Positions 40,929 to 48,996 of a DNA stretch of 58,559 bases are shown one piece after another (positions within the stretch are counted from its first letter, which is position 1; each line of letters starts with the position of its first letter). The stretch comes from Aeromicrobium phragmitis (GTDB taxonomy: Bacteria; Actinomycetota; Actinomycetes; Propionibacteriales; Nocardioidaceae): assembly GCF_003674095.1 (NCBI RefSeq), contig NZ_RDBF01000017.1, positions 1 through 58,559 on the forward strand, in the 5' to 3' direction. The notes beneath the pieces were generated by a model. The model worked only from the letters and a program-made list of their open reading frames with translations, did no database searches and was not told the DNA's origin. Made by a program: the position numbers and the translations under genes.

Positions 40929-42347
40929 TCAGCTGCGGAGGGCGCCGACGCCGAGGACGGCGGCGAGGCCGAGCGCGCTGCGGGGGCGGTAGGCCGCGGT
41001 CCACAGGCCACCGTGCGCTGCGCCCTCCGCTTCGTCCATCCACGGTTCGGGCTGTGGGGCGACCCCGGCCTTGAGGTCGTGGACGAGCATCGCGGCCATC
41101 AGCACGTTGCTCGTCGCCGGCTCGAAGACCTCCACGCCGAAGCGATGCGCACCGGCGTACGCCGCCGCGAGCGCCTTGTTCTTCACCACCGAGCGCGTGC
41201 GCGTCGAGGGTGCCACGTTGAGCGAGACGAGGGTTCCCTCGTGGCGCGCGGTCGTCGCCCGCCAGCGCTGGAGTCGTTTGGCGAACGCGTAGTTCGGCCC
41301 CTGCTGGGGCACGAGGGCATCGCAGATGCCCATCTCCGCGTGCGGCGGATAATTGCGCTGCAGCAGCCGGCCTCCGCTGACCATGCGCAGCGGCGTGCGG
41401 ACGAGCGAGGAGGCCCGGCGATAGCGCTCGTTGGCGGCCGCGACCTCGGCGCCGTGCACGGCGAAGACATCGGTGGGTGTCGCAAGGAACGCCAGAGCGG
41501 TATCGGGACGCCGCCGAATGAGGTGGGTGGCGAGCGCGTCGGCCGCCATCGTCACGCGGACGTGGGTGCCGCCGTCGGCGTAGCAGTAGTTGCCGAGCAC
41601 GAGGCGCCCCTCGATCCCTTCGAGCCACTGCGCGACGGCGGGAAGTTCGTGGATGACATCGGCACCGGCCTCGCTGGCATCGTCGATGACGATCCGGGCC
41701 GGCAGATGGGTACGGCCGGCGCCGTTCTCCGCGTGCTCGCGGATGCGCTGCTGGATGTCGGCACGCGGAAGGTCGACGGCGACGACCTCAGCGCCCCACC
41801 GCAGCAGGGAGCGGTACGGCCCCATCTCGGCACCCGCGCCGAGCACCACGACGGTGTCGCCCTCGAGACTCAGCCACTCCGGGTGCTCCTGGACGAGCTG
41901 GACGGCCTGCGAGCACGATTCCGTGATGATGCCGCGCGCGACCCAGTCGTCGAGCTGATCGCGCAGCTGACGTCCGGCGAGACGCTCACCGCGGTAGGGG
42001 ATCGAGAGCTCGCGCTCGGGCTCCGCTGACCCCTCGATCGTGCGGGTGTGGAAGGCCTGCGTGACGGTCGCGTTGTCGATGGCCTCGCTCAGCGGTAGGT
42101 CGTCGAAGAGCAGGTGGTCGTTTGCGCTGCGCAGGCCTTCAGCCGCGATGGTCACCGCGGCTCGCTGGTCGCCGATGCCGGCTTCGAGGAGCCGCGCGAA
42201 GTGGGTGAGGTATCCCCGCCGCCAGTTCGTCTCGTGCTCGACGGCCAGCGCGCCGACCGGATCGGTCTTGCGCAAGGCGTCGGCGACGACCTCACGGGCA
42301 GTGGCCGAGGTGCTGTCGCTCGGGAAGCGCACGCCGGAAGTGCTCAT
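40929..42347 (-). CDS. conserved Rossmann-fold protein of unknown function
   Basis: The 472-residue protein has a central dinucleotide- or SAM-binding segment, VVVLGAGAEMGPYRSLLRWG followed by VVAVDLPRADI. A second half contains YCYADGGTHVRV and EMGICDALVPQQGPNYAFAKR. I do not recognise a characterised family. An acidic C-terminal region ends in a short hydrophobic stretch. ATG 42347 is chosen because the upstream extension is short and unsupported; a TAGTCT box lies eight bases before it. Confidence 0.7.
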   Translation of the reverse strand: MSTSGVRFPSDSTSATAREVVADALRKTDPVGALAVEHETNWRRGYLTHFARLLEAGIGDQRAAVTIAAEGLRSANDHLLFDDLPLSEAIDNATVTQAFHTRTIEGSAEPERELSIPYRGERLAGRQLRDQLDDWVARGIITESCSQAVQLVQEHPEWLSLEGDTVVVLGAGAEMGPYRSLLRWGAEVVAVDLPRADIQQRIREHAENGAGRTHLPARIVIDDASEAGADVIHELPAVAQWLEGIEGRLVLGNYCYADGGTHVRVTMAADALATHLIRRRPDTALAFLATPTDVFAVHGAEVAAANERYRRASSLVRTPLRMVSGGRLLQRNYPPHAEMGICDALVPQQGPNYAFAKRLQRWRATTARHEGTLVSLNVAPSTRTRSVVKNKALAAAYAGAHRFGVEVFEPATSNVLMAAMLVHDLKAGVAPQPEPWMDEAEGAAHGGLWTAAYRPRSALGLAAVLGVGALRS

Positions 42348-42396
42348 GAAAGCTGAGACTAGCCTCACGTTGCAAGTGCGCGCGAGTCGACGACGG

Positions 42397-42402
42397 TAGG
42401 GT
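42397..42402 (+). promoter_or_regulatory. -10 box of a leaderless promoter for the histidine phosphatase gene
   Basis: TAGGGT is followed by six bases and the GTG at 42409. TTGCAA lies further upstream but at a 21-bp spacing. Confidence 0.45.
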
Positions 42403-42408
42403 CGCGGC

Positions 42409-43050
42409 GTGGGTGTCCTTTATCTCATTCGGCACGGCCAGGCTTCCTTCGGCAGCGATGACTACGACGTGCTGTCCGCTCTCGGTCATACCCAGTCCTC
42501 GGCCATCGGGCAGGGCTGGGAAGCGGCCGAGTTCCAGCCGACCGACGCGATCGCCGGTTCGATGCGCCGGCACGCCGAGACCGCGATCGCCGCGATCGAC
42601 GCGTGCGGCGGTCCGGACGGCTACGACGTCGACGCCGGCTGGAACGAGTACGACCACATCGGCATCGCCACCGCGCACGACGAGTCCGCACTGACGCTCG
42701 ACACGAAGGCGTTCCAGGTCGTGCTCAACCAGGCGCTGGCGCAGTGGCGCGAGGGCATCGGTGAGTTCGAGGAGCCCTACGCGGCATTCGAGAAGCGCGT
42801 CCTGACCGCCTTCGAGCGGGCCGTCGACGTCGCCGGTCCCGGACGGCAGGTCGCGGTGTTCAGCTCGGGCGGGCCGATCGCGATGGCGGTCTCTCACGTC
42901 CTGGTGGGCGACGACTCGCTCTTCCGGCGACTCAACGACGTGCTCGTCAACGCGAGCATCACCACGATCCTGTGCGGCACCTCCGGGCCGCGCCTGCTCA
43001 CCTTCAACGAGCACACCCACCTTCCCCGCGACCTCGTCACCTATCGCTGA
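42409..43050 (+). CDS. histidine phosphatase family protein
   Basis: The 213-residue protein begins LIRHGQASFG, the phosphohistidine motif of the phosphoglycerate-mutase-like superfamily, with the second histidine in AVSHVLVGDD. It is a phosphatase of unknown substrate. The following SDR gene begins nine bases after its stop with GAGGAG ribosome-site bases spanning the gap, so the two are cotranscribed. Confidence 0.9.
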   Translation: MGVLYLIRHGQASFGSDDYDVLSALGHTQSSAIGQGWEAAEFQPTDAIAGSMRRHAETAIAAIDACGGPDGYDVDAGWNEYDHIGIATAHDESALTLDTKAFQVVLNQALAQWREGIGEFEEPYAAFEKRVLTAFERAVDVAGPGRQVAVFSSGGPIAMAVSHVLVGDDSLFRRLNDVLVNASITTILCGTSGPRLLTFNEHTHLPRDLVTYR

Positions 43051-43058
43051 GGAGCATC

Positions 43059-43817
43059 ATGCGCAAGACCACTCTGATCACCGGCGCGTCCTCGGGACTC
43101 GGGGACGGCATGGCCCGCGTGCTCGCCGAGTCGGGCCATCACCTGGCCCTCGCGGCACGTCGCACGGAACGACTGGAGGCGCTGCGCGACGAGCTGCTCA
43201 GCGCCCACCCGGGGATCGAGGTCAGCGTCCACCCGCTCGACGTGAACGATCACGAGCGGGTCTTCGCCGTCGTGCGGGAGGCGGCCGAGGCGCACGGCGG
43301 AGTGGACCGGGTCGTCGTCAACGCCGGGCTCGGCAAGGGCGGCCGGATCGGGACCGGCAAGTTCCATGCCAATCTGCAGACCGCGCAGACCAACTTCGTC
43401 GCGGCGCTGGCGCAGTGCGAAGCGGCCATGGAGCACTTCTACGAGCGCAAGGCCGGGCACCTCGTCGTCATCTCGTCGATGTCCGCGATGCGCGGGATGC
43501 CCTCCTCGATGACCACGTACGCGGCGACCAAAGCCGGCATCGCCCACCTGGCCGAGGGCATCAGGATGGACCTCATCGGGCGCAAGGGCCTCGACATCAA
43601 GGTCACGACGCTCTACCCGGGCTACATCGCTTCGGAGATGAACGAGGGGGTCGAGCAGGAGGCCAAGCTCATGGTCGACACCGAGACGGGCAGCCGCGCG
43701 CTCGTGGCCAAGATCGAGGCCGAGGTGGCCGAAGCGCACGTGCCGACGTGGCCGTGGTCGCCCCTCTCGCACGTCATGAAGCGTGCTCCGCTCGGTGTGG
43801 TGAAGCGGCTGGTGTGA
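43059..43817 (+). CDS. SDR family oxidoreductase
   Basis: This 252-residue classical SDR has TGASSGLGDGMARVLAESGH, NAGLGKGG, ISSMSAMRGMP and YAATKAGI as YxxxK. The C-terminal 40 residues are tryptophan- and proline-containing (PTWPWSPLSHVMKRAP), as in a subgroup of membrane-associated actinobacterial SDRs. The substrate is unknown. It follows the phosphatase gene in one unit. Confidence 0.9.
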   Translation: MRKTTLITGASSGLGDGMARVLAESGHHLALAARRTERLEALRDELLSAHPGIEVSVHPLDVNDHERVFAVVREAAEAHGGVDRVVVNAGLGKGGRIGTGKFHANLQTAQTNFVAALAQCEAAMEHFYERKAGHLVVISSMSAMRGMPSSMTTYAATKAGIAHLAEGIRMDLIGRKGLDIKVTTLYPGYIASEMNEGVEQEAKLMVDTETGSRALVAKIEAEVAEAHVPTWPWSPLSHVMKRAPLGVVKRLV

Positions 43818-43823
43818 GGGCGT

Positions 43824-43867
43824 TGAGGGTAGGCAGACCTGACTTTGGTGAGGTTCGCCTGGCTGGA
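43824..43867 (+). promoter_or_regulatory. two candidate IdeR/DtxR iron boxes upstream of dps
   Basis: The 19-mer at 43824-43842 (TGAGGGTAGGCAGACCTGA) matches 14 positions of the mycobacterial/corynebacterial iron-box consensus. A second at 43849-43867 matches about 11. Iron control of a ferritin-like gene is common, so the call is reasonable but unproven. Confidence 0.45.
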
Positions 43868-43924
43868 ATGACAAGGTAATCCGTGCTTTCATTGAGTCAT
43901 TCAAAAGAAAGCAGAGGAGAGATC

Positions 43925-44443
43925 ATGAGCACCGTTGCCGAGACTCACACGGCCCACCCCCCGTTCAAGGCCTCCGAACGCCTCGCCGGCCACCTGCAGC
44001 AGCTGCACGTCGACCTCATCGACCTGCACATCCAGGGCAAGCAGGCCCACTGGAACGTCGTCGGCAAGAACTTCCGCGACCTGCACCTGCAACTCGACGA
44101 GGTTGTCGACGCGGCGCGGGAGTTCTCCGACACCGTCGCCGAGCGCATGCGCGCCGTCTACATCACGCCGGACGGCCGCGCCAAGACGGTCGCGGCGCAG
44201 TCGAGCCTCGCCGAGTTCCCCGCCGACGAGGTGGACACCGCCGAGACCGTCGACCTCATCACCGGCGCGCTCTACAGCGTCGCCGCGACCGCTCGTCGCA
44301 TCCATGACGAGGTGGACGAGGAGGACCCGACGACCGCCGACATCCTCCACGCGATCCTCGAGCGCCTCGAGCAGCTCGCGTGGATGATCGACTCGGAGAA
44401 CCGGGTCGCCAACCGGTCGATACCGCGACCGATCCACCAGTGA
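43925..44443 (+). CDS. dps: Dps family DNA-binding ferritin-like protein
   Basis: The 172-residue protein has the Dps ferroxidase motif in LIDLHIQGKQAHWNVVGKNF and DLHLQLDEVVDAAREFSDTVAER. It forms 12-mers that store iron with peroxide and can shield DNA. AGGAGAG precedes the ATG. A perfect 18-bp hairpin follows the gene. The neighbouring minus-strand genes include a general-stress type SDR, so this is a stress-protection neighbourhood. Confidence 0.95.
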   Translation: MSTVAETHTAHPPFKASERLAGHLQQLHVDLIDLHIQGKQAHWNVVGKNFRDLHLQLDEVVDAAREFSDTVAERMRAVYITPDGRAKTVAAQSSLAEFPADEVDTAETVDLITGALYSVAATARRIHDEVDEEDPTTADILHAILERLEQLAWMIDSENRVANRSIPRPIHQ

Positions 44444-44450
44444 CGACACG

Positions 44451-44488
44451 ACGAGAGGCCCGCCGCGAACTCGCGGCGGGCCTCTCGT
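44451..44488. terminator. bidirectional hairpin terminator after dps
   Basis: A perfect 18-bp inverted repeat (44451-44468 with 44471-44488) lies between convergent dps and the Rho-N-type gene; the tip would open to a 4-base or larger loop. Confidence 0.85.
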
Positions 44489-44497
44489 GTGTCGACC

Positions 44498-44773
44498 TCA
44501 GTGATCGCGCAAGGCGTCGATGAGTTCGTCCTTCTTCATCTCCGAACGTCCCTCGATGCCGAGTTCCTTGGCGCGGTCCTGCAGCTCGTCGACGGTCCAG
44601 TCCTCATAGGAACCGGACTCGCCGCCGCGCTTGCCGACCTCCTTCTTGCCGTCGCGGGCGGCGGCGTTGGATATGCGGGCTGCCTTCTCCTTCGAGGCGC
44701 CCTCGTCGCGAAGTTCCTCGTACATGTCCGGGTTCTTCAGCTGCGAGTTGTTCTCGTCCTTCTTGCTGGGCAT
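44498..44773 (-). CDS. small DUF7218/Rho-N domain protein
   Basis: The 91-residue protein is highly charged. It starts SKKDENNSQLKNPDMYEELR with a KEKAARISNAAA segment. It ends with a Rho-N/SAP-like helix pair (WTVDELQDRAKELGIEG, then KKDELIDALR). Such folds bind nucleic acid. Similar small proteins accompany stress genes in actinobacteria. Its ATG overlaps the SDR stop (TGATG), so both come from one message. Confidence 0.82.
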   Translation of the reverse strand: MPSKKDENNSQLKNPDMYEELRDEGASKEKAARISNAAARDGKKEVGKRGGESGSYEDWTVDELQDRAKELGIEGRSEMKKDELIDALRDH

Positions 44774-45660
44774 CAGAACACCCCCTTTCCACCGGTCACG
44801 CCGAGCACGGTGCCCGACACGTAGCTGGCATCGGCCTCGTTGGCCAGGAAGACGAACGCGGGCGCACACTCGGCAGGCTGGGCCGCACGCCCCAGCGGGG
44901 TCTCCTGGCCGAACTGTTCGAGTTTCTCGGTGGTCTGGGTGGCCGGCTGCAGCGGCGTCCAGATCGGGCCGGGAGCGACCGCGTTCACCCGGACGCCGTC
45001 GGCGCCGGCCTCCTGGGCGAGGTTGATGGTGAAGTTGTTGATCGCCGCCTTGGTGGAGGCGTAGTCGAGCAGCGACGTCGACGGCTCGTAGGCCTGGATC
45101 GACGAGACGTTGATGATGTTGCCGCGGGACTGCTTGAGATGCGGCATCGCCTCGCGGGTGAGGAGGAACATCGCCTTGAGGTTGGTCGCGAGGACGCGCT
45201 CTAGCTGCTCGTCGGTCATGTCGGCGATGCTCTCGCGCCTGGCGTACTGGTACCCGGCATTGTTGACGAGGACGTCGAGTCCGCCGAGTTGGTCGGCGAC
45301 CTGGGCGATGACGTTCTTGCAGGTCGCGTTGTCGCGCAGGTCGGCTTCGATCGCCAGCGCGCGACGGCCCTCCGCCTCGACGAGCCGGGTCGTCTCCGCG
45401 GCGTCCTCGGACTCCTCGGGCTGATAGGTGAACGCGACGTCCGCCCCTTCGCGAGCGAAGGCGAGGGCGACGGCGCGACCGATGCCGGAGTCGCCGCCGG
45501 TGATCAGCGCGCGTTTGCCGTCGAGCTTTCCGTGCCCCACGTAGCTGTTCTCGCCGTGGTCGGGCAGCGGCTCCATCGCTCCGGTGACGCCGGGCGGCTC
45601 CTGCTGTTGCGCGGAAAAGCCCTCGCTGAGCGCGGGTTCGGTCACATCGGGTTCTGGCAC
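44773..45660 (-). CDS. SDR family oxidoreductase (general stress protein 39-like)
   Basis: The 295-residue SDR has an N-terminal extension of about 40 residues before TGGDSGIGRAVALAFAREGA, then NNAGYQYA, NVSSIQAYEPS and YASTKAAINNF. The extension and the YQYA and QAYEPS segments match the YdaD/GSP39 branch, induced by general stress in Bacillus. GTG 45660 is chosen because AAAGG lies eight bases before it. It sits next to Dps and the Rho-N protein. Confidence 0.88.
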   Translation of the reverse strand: MPEPDVTEPALSEGFSAQQQEPPGVTGAMEPLPDHGENSYVGHGKLDGKRALITGGDSGIGRAVALAFAREGADVAFTYQPEESEDAAETTRLVEAEGRRALAIEADLRDNATCKNVIAQVADQLGGLDVLVNNAGYQYARRESIADMTDEQLERVLATNLKAMFLLTREAMPHLKQSRGNIINVSSIQAYEPSTSLLDYASTKAAINNFTINLAQEAGADGVRVNAVAPGPIWTPLQPATQTTEKLEQFGQETPLGRAAQPAECAPAFVFLANEADASYVSGTVLGVTGGKGVF

Positions 45661-45720
45661 GGCTGACACCTTTCGTTCGTGGAACGGGCTCAACTACGTC
45701 CACCGAACCACAGGAAGACC

Positions 45721-45895
45721 GGCCCCGCAGCGCGAGCGATCAGCGCACCGCCCGGCCATTGCACGGGCGGTGCGTGGTCAACGTAACGAGCTCCCGGGCG
45801 GTGCGTGGTCAACGTGACGAGGCCGCGATGGGGTTGATGACGCACCGCTCGACCCGCGGATGGGTTGGCCCCGCACCGCGAGCGATCAGCGCACC
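45721..45895. repeat. local direct and inverted repeats copying a gene 3' end
   Basis: A 29-bp segment at 45721-45749 repeats at 45867-45895 with one mismatch; the second copy includes the last codons and stop of the MDR oxidoreductase gene. Between them a 27-bp segment repeats at 45764-45790 and 45795-45821 with one mismatch. A perfect 10-bp inverted repeat (45745-45754, 45764-45773) could act as a terminator for neither or both strands. Confidence 0.75.
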
Positions 45896-46890
45896 TTGAG
45901 CACCAGCTTGCCGGTGTTCTCGCCGCGGAAGAGCTTGAGCAGGGTGTCGCCGAACGCCGGCACGCCGCCGCTCGCGACGGTCTCGCGGGCGATGAGCCGG
46001 CCGTTGCGGATCATCTCGCCGATCGCTTCGAGGCCCTCGGGGTAGCGGTCGAGGAAGTCGAAGACGAGGAAGCCCTGCATCGTGGCGCGGAACACCAGCA
46101 GCGACATGTAGCGGCTGGGCCCGGGCGGGAGGGTCTCTTCGTTGTACTGCGAGATTGCCCCGCAGATCACGATGCGGGCACCGCGCCGCAGGTTGGCCAG
46201 CGCGGCGTCCAGGATCTCACCGCCGACGTTGTCGAAGTAGACGTCGATGCCCTTCGGCGCAGCCTCGCGGAGCCGCTTGAGCACGTTCTCGTTCTTGTAG
46301 TCGATGGCCTCGTCGAAGCCGATCTGCCGCAGCCAGTCGGTCTTCTCGGGTCCGCCGGCTATGCCGATGACCCGGCAGCCGCGAGCCTTGGCGATCTGCC
46401 CGGCGACGCTGCCGACCGCCCCAGCGGCGGCGGAGATCACCACGGTGTCGCCGTCCTGCAGTTTGCCGACGTCCATCAGCCCGAAGTACGCGGTGAGGCC
46501 GGGCATGCCGAGCGCGCCGAGCCAGGTGGGTGCCGGCGCGAGATCGAGGTTGATGTGCGCGACCCCGGCCCCGTCGCTCACCGCGTACTCCGTGACGCCG
46601 AACGTGCCGGTGACGTGATCGCCGACGGCGAAGTCCGGGTGCCGCGACTCGACCACCGTGCCGGTCGCGCCCGCCCGCATGACCTCGCCGATCTGCACCG
46701 GGGGCACGTACGAGCGCACGTCGTTCAGCCACCCGCGCATGGCCGGATCGAGCGAGATGTGGTCGACCTCGACGAGGAACTGGCCGTCGCCGAGCTCGGG
46801 GAGTTCGACGGTCTCGAGCGACCAGGTGGAGTCGTCGGGGATGCCCGCGGGCCGCTGGGCGAGGGTGATCTGCTGTGTGGTGGTGGTCAC
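45886..46890 (-). CDS. NADP-dependent oxidoreductase (zinc-free MDR family)
   Basis: This 334-residue medium-chain reductase of the leukotriene B4 dehydrogenase/curcumin reductase type has DPAMRGWLND near the N terminus and MPGLTAYFGLMDVG. Its cofactor site is SAAAGAVGSVAGQIAKARGC, and YFDNVGGEILDAAL follows. No zinc-binding cysteines are present. It reduces enones or similar double bonds with NADPH. Its 3' end is copied in the adjacent intergenic repeats. Confidence 0.92.
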   Translation of the reverse strand: MTTTTQQITLAQRPAGIPDDSTWSLETVELPELGDGQFLVEVDHISLDPAMRGWLNDVRSYVPPVQIGEVMRAGATGTVVESRHPDFAVGDHVTGTFGVTEYAVSDGAGVAHINLDLAPAPTWLGALGMPGLTAYFGLMDVGKLQDGDTVVISAAAGAVGSVAGQIAKARGCRVIGIAGGPEKTDWLRQIGFDEAIDYKNENVLKRLREAAPKGIDVYFDNVGGEILDAALANLRRGARIVICGAISQYNEETLPPGPSRYMSLLVFRATMQGFLVFDFLDRYPEGLEAIGEMIRNGRLIARETVASGGVPAFGDTLLKLFRGENTGKLVLKVR

Positions 46891-46906
46891 GCGGCCATCG
46901 TAGGCG

Positions 46907-47029
46907 TCAACCCTGACGGGCCTTGAGTCGTGGATTCTGCTTGTTGATGACGTAGGTGCGCCCGCGGCGGCGGACGATCTGCGAGCCGGGCTGGTTCTTC
47001 AGCGAGCGCAGCGAATTGCGGACCTTCAT
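46907..47029 (-). CDS. rpmJ: 50S ribosomal protein L36, zinc-independent paralogue
   Basis: The 40-residue protein [12 protein letters not shown]... lacks the zinc-binding cysteines of housekeeping L36 and ends [12 protein letters not shown]. It is the YkgO-like C-minus form expressed when zinc is scarce. AAGGAG precedes the ATG, which overlaps the L32 stop (ATGA). It is the last gene of the operon L31-CobW-L32-L36. Confidence 0.92.
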   Translation of the reverse strand: MKVRNSLRSLKNQPGSQIVRRRGRTYVINKQNPRLKARQG

Positions 47030-47202
47030 CGGTACTCCTTCGGATCGATCAGTCCCGACTGGACGGCTCGGACGAGCCGTCGCGGGACCCGGATGGTCTC
47101 GCCGCCGACCGTCACTGGGACGAGGGCGACGGGGTGGGCCTTCCACTGGCTGCGCCGGTGGCGGGTATTGCTGCGTGAGGTCTTGCGCTTCGGTACGGCC
47201 AC
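47026..47202 (-). CDS. rpmF: 50S ribosomal protein L32, zinc-independent paralogue
   Basis: This 58-residue protein begins [19 protein letters not shown], the L32 signature, and has no cysteines. GTG start at 47202 with AAGGAG nearby. It lies 15 bp after the CobW-like gene and overlaps the L36 start. L32 alternates between zinc-binding and zinc-free forms in some bacteria; here the neighbours support a Zur-controlled copy. Confidence 0.92.
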   Translation of the reverse strand: MAVPKRKTSRSNTRHRRSQWKAHPVALVPVTVGGETIRVPRRLVRAVQSGLIDPKEYR

Positions 47203-47217
47203 GATGGTCTCCTTGGG

Positions 47218-48282
47218 TCACGCGGCTCGGCGCAAGGGGCCGAGCCAGGGGGCGAATCCGTCGTCGCTGACGTCCCAGGCCCATCCGCGGTGGTTGAGCT
47301 CCTCGTCGGTCAGCAGGCAGCGGTGGAACAGGGCGACGAGCTCGTCGATGCCGTCGTCGATGCCGCTGACGAGCAGGCGCGTGTGCGGGCGCCCCTCGGG
47401 CTGGGCGAGCGCGGTGCCGACGCTCAACTGGCCGCCGGCGCCGGACCACTCGCAGGCCTGATCGGGCCGGGTGGGGAGCCAGAAGCACCCGCGCGAGCGC
47501 CGCGGTCCACCGCCGAGCTCGGCGATGTGGGCGTGCAGCCGGTCCGGGTGGAACGGCCGGTCCGAGCGCAGCTCGAGCGTCCACGCGACGCCGTCCTCGA
47601 CCAGCCCGACCGGTTGCGTACCCATCGGGTCGACCCAGCGTTCCGCGCTCTCGTGGTCGCGACGTCGAGAGGTGTCGAGCGCGTAGACCAGATGGTCGTC
47701 CACCAGCCGGGCGTCGCGACGGGCGAGGACGGACAGGAAGTCCCGTCCTTCGTCGCTGATGTCGTTCACGACGACGACGGTGTCGGCGTACTCGACGAGC
47801 GCGCACAGCGTCTCGGCGACGCTGCGACCGTCCTCGGCGGAGGTGTGGATGCCGCGTTCGCGCAACAGGTCGTCGCCGAGCAGGTCGTCCTCCCACGTTG
47901 TCCCGTCGACGACCGCGATGACCTCGCTGACGTGCAAGTCGAACTCCGGGTCGAACTCGAGGACGCGGCAGATGCCCGTGGCGTCGGCGCTCGTCGGTAG
48001 GTGCGCGACGATCGAACTCCACCGTCCGTCGTCGGCCAGTCGGGCGAGCGTCGGAAGGATGTCCTCGCGCAGGGCGCAGCTGGCGCACGCGTGGTCGAGG
48101 TCGGTCTCCTCGCGCTCGAGGATGCCGGTGTGGTCCGCGACGATCCGGGTGAGGCGCTGGTGCGGCACGTCGATCGTGTGGTGAACGGCGGTCGCGCCGG
48201 GTGCGTCCCACGCGAGCGTCAGGACCGCCCGTTCGACGGCCTCGGCGGCGGTGCCGGTGACGAGGGTGACGGGCACGCTCAT
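47218..48282 (-). CDS. CobW-like (COG0523) protein with degenerate nucleotide site, Mrf-like context
   Basis: The 354-residue protein matches CobW C-terminal features ([31 protein letters not shown]). The N terminus reads [16 protein letters not shown], where a Walker A GxxGxGKT is expected, so GTP binding is doubtful. The metal motif is CASC rather than CxCC. In mycobacteria a CobW-like gene in the equivalent operon encodes Mrf, which recruits the hibernation factor Mpy under zinc starvation; a similar role is plausible. It overlaps the L31 stop by four bases. Confidence 0.82.
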   Translation of the reverse strand: MSVPVTLVTGTAAEAVERAVLTLAWDAPGATAVHHTIDVPHQRLTRIVADHTGILEREETDLDHACASCALREDILPTLARLADDGRWSSIVAHLPTSADATGICRVLEFDPEFDLHVSEVIAVVDGTTWEDDLLGDDLLRERGIHTSAEDGRSVAETLCALVEYADTVVVVNDISDEGRDFLSVLARRDARLVDDHLVYALDTSRRRDHESAERWVDPMGTQPVGLVEDGVAWTLELRSDRPFHPDRLHAHIAELGGGPRRSRGCFWLPTRPDQACEWSGAGGQLSVGTALAQPEGRPHTRLLVSGIDDGIDELVALFHRCLLTDEELNHRGWAWDVSDDGFAPWLGPLRRAA

Positions 48283-48524
48283 GCGCCGCTGCCGTAACGC
48301 CGGCGGAAGCGCTCCACGCGGCCTTCGGTGTCGACGACGCGACCCCGGCCGGTCCAGAACGGGTGGCTGGCGCTGGAGATGTCGACATCGATGACGGGGT
48401 AGGTGGTGCCGTCCAGCTCGATCGTCGCGTCGCTGGTCGCCGTGGAGCGGGTGAGCAGCGTGAAGTCGCCGGAGCGGTCGCGGAAGACGACGGGACGGTA
48501 CGTGGGGTGGAGGTCGCGCTTCAT
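48279..48524 (-). CDS. rpmE2: 50S ribosomal protein L31 type B, zinc-independent
   Basis: The 81-residue protein [19 protein letters not shown]... with [20 protein letters not shown] is the type B (YkgM-like) L31 without the zinc-binding CxxC. It replaces zinc-bound L31 in starvation. Start at 48524; the frame extends upstream but that part crosses the shared promoter. It is first in the minus-strand operon, 67 bp from divergent L28. Confidence 0.94.
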   Translation of the reverse strand: MKRDLHPTYRPVVFRDRSGDFTLLTRSTATSDATIELDGTTYPVIDVDISSASHPFWTGRGRVVDTEGRVERFRRRYGSGA

Positions 48525-48561
48525 GCAGGTCCTTTCCTGAGGTACGGCACCAATGATAACG

Positions 48562-48581
48562 TCATGGGAATCGTTTTCAAT
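48562..48581. promoter_or_regulatory. candidate Zur operator between divergent zinc-free ribosomal operons
   Basis: On the minus strand TGAAAACGATTCCCA (48579-48565) matches 12 of 15 positions of the actinobacterial Zur consensus TGAAAATGATTTTCA. It is in the only gap between the two operons and close to both starts. Confidence 0.65.
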
Positions 48582-48591
48582 AAGGAGTATC

Positions 48592-48828
48592 ATGGCACGG
48601 CACTGTCAGGTCACCGGCGCGGAGCCCGGCTTCGGGCACCACGTCTCGCATTCGCATCGGCGCACCAAGCGGCGCTTCGACCCGAACATCCAGCGCAAGA
48701 CCTACTGGGTGCCGAGCCTGGGTCGCCGCGTGACGCTGACCGTCAGTGCGCGAGGCATCAAGACCATCGATCGACGCGGGATCGACGCCGTCGTGGCGCA
48801 GCTCCTGGCGCGAGGGGAGAAGCTGTGA
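48592..48828 (+). CDS. rpmB: 50S ribosomal protein L28, zinc-independent paralogue
   Basis: This 78-residue L28 begins [20 protein letters not shown] and contains the L28 core [18 protein letters not shown]. Only one cysteine is present, so a four-cysteine zinc site is impossible. AAGGAG precedes the ATG. Its stop overlaps the L33 GTG (GTGA). First gene of the plus-strand starvation operon. Confidence 0.94.
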   Translation: MARHCQVTGAEPGFGHHVSHSHRRTKRRFDPNIQRKTYWVPSLGRRVTLTVSARGIKTIDRRGIDAVVAQLLARGEKL

Positions 48829-48995
48829 GTAAGAAGAGCTCGGACATCAGGCCCGTCGTCAAGCTGCGGTCCACGGCGGGCACGGGCTACACGTACGTGA
48901 CGCGCAAGAACCGGCGGAACGACCCGGACCGTCTCATGCTGCGCAAGTTCGATCCGGTGGCGCGGCGGCACGTCGACTTCCGCGAGGAGCGCTGA
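48825..48995 (+). CDS. rpmG: 50S ribosomal protein L33, zinc-independent paralogue
   Basis: The 56-residue protein ([36 protein letters not shown]) is L33 without cysteines. The GTG start overlaps the L28 stop, and S14 follows one base after its own stop. Tight coupling supports equal production of the three proteins. Confidence 0.93.
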   Translation: MSKKSSDIRPVVKLRSTAGTGYTYVTRKNRRNDPDRLMLRKFDPVARRHVDFREER

Positions 48996-48996
48996 C

